A stretch of DNA of 64,000 nucleotides. It comes from Lachnospiraceae bacterium UBA7093. GTDB lineage: Bacteria > Bacillota > Clostridia > Lachnospirales > Lachnospiraceae. This document shows, in pieces, positions 62,801-64,000 of this stretch. The first letter of the stretch is position 1; each line of letters starts with the position of its first letter. The position numbers were made by a program, and so were the translations under genes. The stretch covers positions 55,969-119,968 of the forward strand of contig DKYT01000030.1 in NCBI GenBank assembly GCA_002492465.1, in the 5' to 3' direction. A model generated the notes under the pieces. It was given only the letters and a program-made list of their open reading frames with translations. It had not been told where the DNA came from and searched no databases.

Positions 62801-64000
62801 ATGAAAAAATATAGTATTGGAATAGATTTTGGGACACTTTCGGCGAGAGCAGTTCTTGTGAATGTTTCCAGTGGAGAGATTGTGGCATCCGATACATACG
62901 AGTATGGGCATGGAGTCATAGAACAGCAAATGCCGGATGGAACCAGACTGCCGGAAGGGTTTGCCCTGCAGGATCCTGGAGATTATCTTGAAGCAGTTAC
63001 CGCACTTATTCCCGGACTGTTATCTTTAGCTGGAATTTCGGCAGAGCAGGTAATTGGAATCGGAACAGATTTTACCTCTTCCACAATGATTCCAGTAAAA
63101 AAAGATGGAACTCCTCTTTGCAGACTGGAGCAATATAGAAATCGCCCTTTTGCTTATGCGGTTTTATGGAAGCATCATGCATCTCAAAAAGCGGCAGATA
63201 AAATTAATGAAAAAGCAGAGGAAACCGGTCAAAAATGGCTGGACCGCTACGGGGGAAAAATTTCTTCGGAATGGAGTATCCCAAAGCTTTTGCAAATGTA
63301 CGAAGAAGATCAGGAAATCTATGAGCAGACAGCTATCTGGGTTGAAGCTGTCGACTGGATTGTATGGCAGTTGACCGGAATTGAAAACCACAGTTACAGT
63401 ACAATGGAGTTTAAGGCAATTTGGGATCAGGAGGAGGGATTTCCGGCACAGGAATTCTTTAGAAAGCTTGCACCGGGATTTGAGAAGGAAGCAGTCAAAA
63501 AGCTGGGGACAAATTTTCTACCGCAGGGTGTCAAAGCCGGTGGGCTTACTCCGTATATGGCACAGGTGACCGGACTAAAAGAAGGTACGCCGGTGAGCAG
63601 TGGAATTGTGGATGCCTATGCCTGTCTTCCGGCAGTGGGAATAGACAGACCGGGAAAAATGCTTTTGATTGTAGGGACTTCAGTGTGTGAAATACTGGTG
63701 GAGCCAGAAGGAAAAGATGTACCGGGGCTTTGTGGGAGAGCCCGGGATGGAATTTTGCCGGGGTATTACGCACATGAAGGGGCGCAGTCGGCTGGAGGGG
63801 ATATTTTGGCATGGTTTACAAAAGTATGCTGTAGTAGAGAAATGGAAAGAGAAGCTGAAAAGAAAAAAATATCCTTACATACGCTTTTAACGGAAAAAGC
63901 AGCCAGATTACGACCTGGAGAAACAGGACTTTTGGCATTGGACTGGTGGAATGGCAATAATTGTATTTTGGATGATATGTATTTAAGCGGAATGATTGTG
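62801..64000 (+). CDS. Ribulokinase-type FGGY carbohydrate kinase (3' partial)
   Basis: First 400 codons of a kinase running off the window. YSIGIDFGTLSARAVLVNV is the ribulokinase (AraB-type) phosphate-1 motif. TDFTSSTMIPVKKDGTPLC, the substrate loop LWKHHASQKAADKINE, VEAVDWIVWQLTG and GTSVCEILV are further AraB-like signatures. Phosphorylates a pentulose such as ribulose. GGAGG at 62791-62795 suggests ATG 62801; in-frame ATGs at 62789 and 62798 are alternatives. Product would feed the epimerase upstream in the operon. Confidence 0.9.
   Translation, partial: MKKYSIGIDFGTLSARAVLVNVSSGEIVASDTYEYGHGVIEQQMPDGTRLPEGFALQDPGDYLEAVTALIPGLLSLAGISAEQVIGIGTDFTSSTMIPVKKDGTPLCRLEQYRNRPFAYAVLWKHHASQKAADKINEKAEETGQKWLDRYGGKISSEWSIPKLLQMYEEDQEIYEQTAIWVEAVDWIVWQLTGIENHSYSTMEFKAIWDQEEGFPAQEFFRKLAPGFEKEAVKKLGTNFLPQGVKAGGLTPYMAQVTGLKEGTPVSSGIVDAYACLPAVGIDRPGKMLLIVGTSVCEILVEPEGKDVPGLCGRARDGILPGYYAHEGAQSAGGDILAWFTKVCCSREMEREAEKKKISLHTLLTEKAARLRPGETGLLALDWWNGNNCILDDMYLSGMIV

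Overview
The window looks like a chromosome segment of a low-to-mid GC, anaerobic Gram-positive bacterium of the class Clostridia, most likely Lachnospiraceae (Blautia/Roseburia-like). The evidence is strong AGGAGG ribosome sites, lipoprotein sugar-binding proteins, an ABC sugar importer without its own ATPase, a feo locus with a DtxR-type regulator, a CmpB-like membrane protein and a GHKL/LytTR two-component system. The genus is inference. No rRNA, CRISPR array, complete prophage or intact insertion sequence was seen.

Layout. 1-2.1 kb: the end of an IbrB-like ParB-domain gene, an Ogg-type DNA glycosylase and an Rpn-type nuclease. 2.4-6.0 kb: an ArsC/Spx-like protein, two CobW-type GTPases (one very His-rich, one joined to a YcgQ/DUF1980-like domain), a CmpB-like membrane protein and tRNA-Leu. 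6.1-24.6 kb: a reverse-strand flippase, then a long co-directional exopolysaccharide cluster. Its core is Pel-like: PelF, PelG, a PelD-type c-di-GMP receptor fused to an SDR domain, PelE and a membrane-anchored extracellular protein resembling the DUF2194/PelA deacetylase group. It also holds four other glycosyltransferases, a large GT-C-like membrane protein and a cell-anchored type I pullulanase. 24.6-27.1 kb: a decayed mannose-family PTS operon and a GntR regulator. 27.3-31.7 kb: carAB. 31.9-35.1 kb: an ABC sugar importer. 35.4-37.6 kb: an unknown protein, a LysR regulator, a HAD hydrolase and a small membrane protein.

37.7-41.6 kb: an iron-uptake island (two FeoA, FeoB, a Cys-rich FeoB partner and a DtxR-like repressor) with four dyads of one consensus in its control regions. 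41.7-51.3 kb: a PAS-GGDEF-EAL protein, an osmoprotectant ABC importer, a MATE exporter, a LytTR/GHKL two-component system and a chemoreceptor. 51.5-54.5 kb: a lipoprotein followed by about 1.5 kb of decayed genes, including PIN-toxin and HTH-antitoxin remnants. 54.5-64 kb: a ribose-type ABC importer, a LacI-family regulator fused to a solute-binding-protein-like domain, a ribulose-phosphate-epimerase relative, a YjbQ protein and a ribulokinase-type kinase cut by the window end.

How it fits together. The exopolysaccharide cluster is the most distinctive system. The PelD-like protein keeps the RxxD c-di-GMP inhibitory-site motif (residues 671-674) while its GGDEF motif is lost. The EAL protein at 41.7 kb keeps the phosphodiesterase residues. 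A c-di-GMP-gated surface polymer is therefore a reasonable inference. The genes added to the Pel core suggest a polymer or processing step that differs from the classical systems. The last operon appears to be a complete pentose or pentulose import, phosphorylation and epimerisation pathway.
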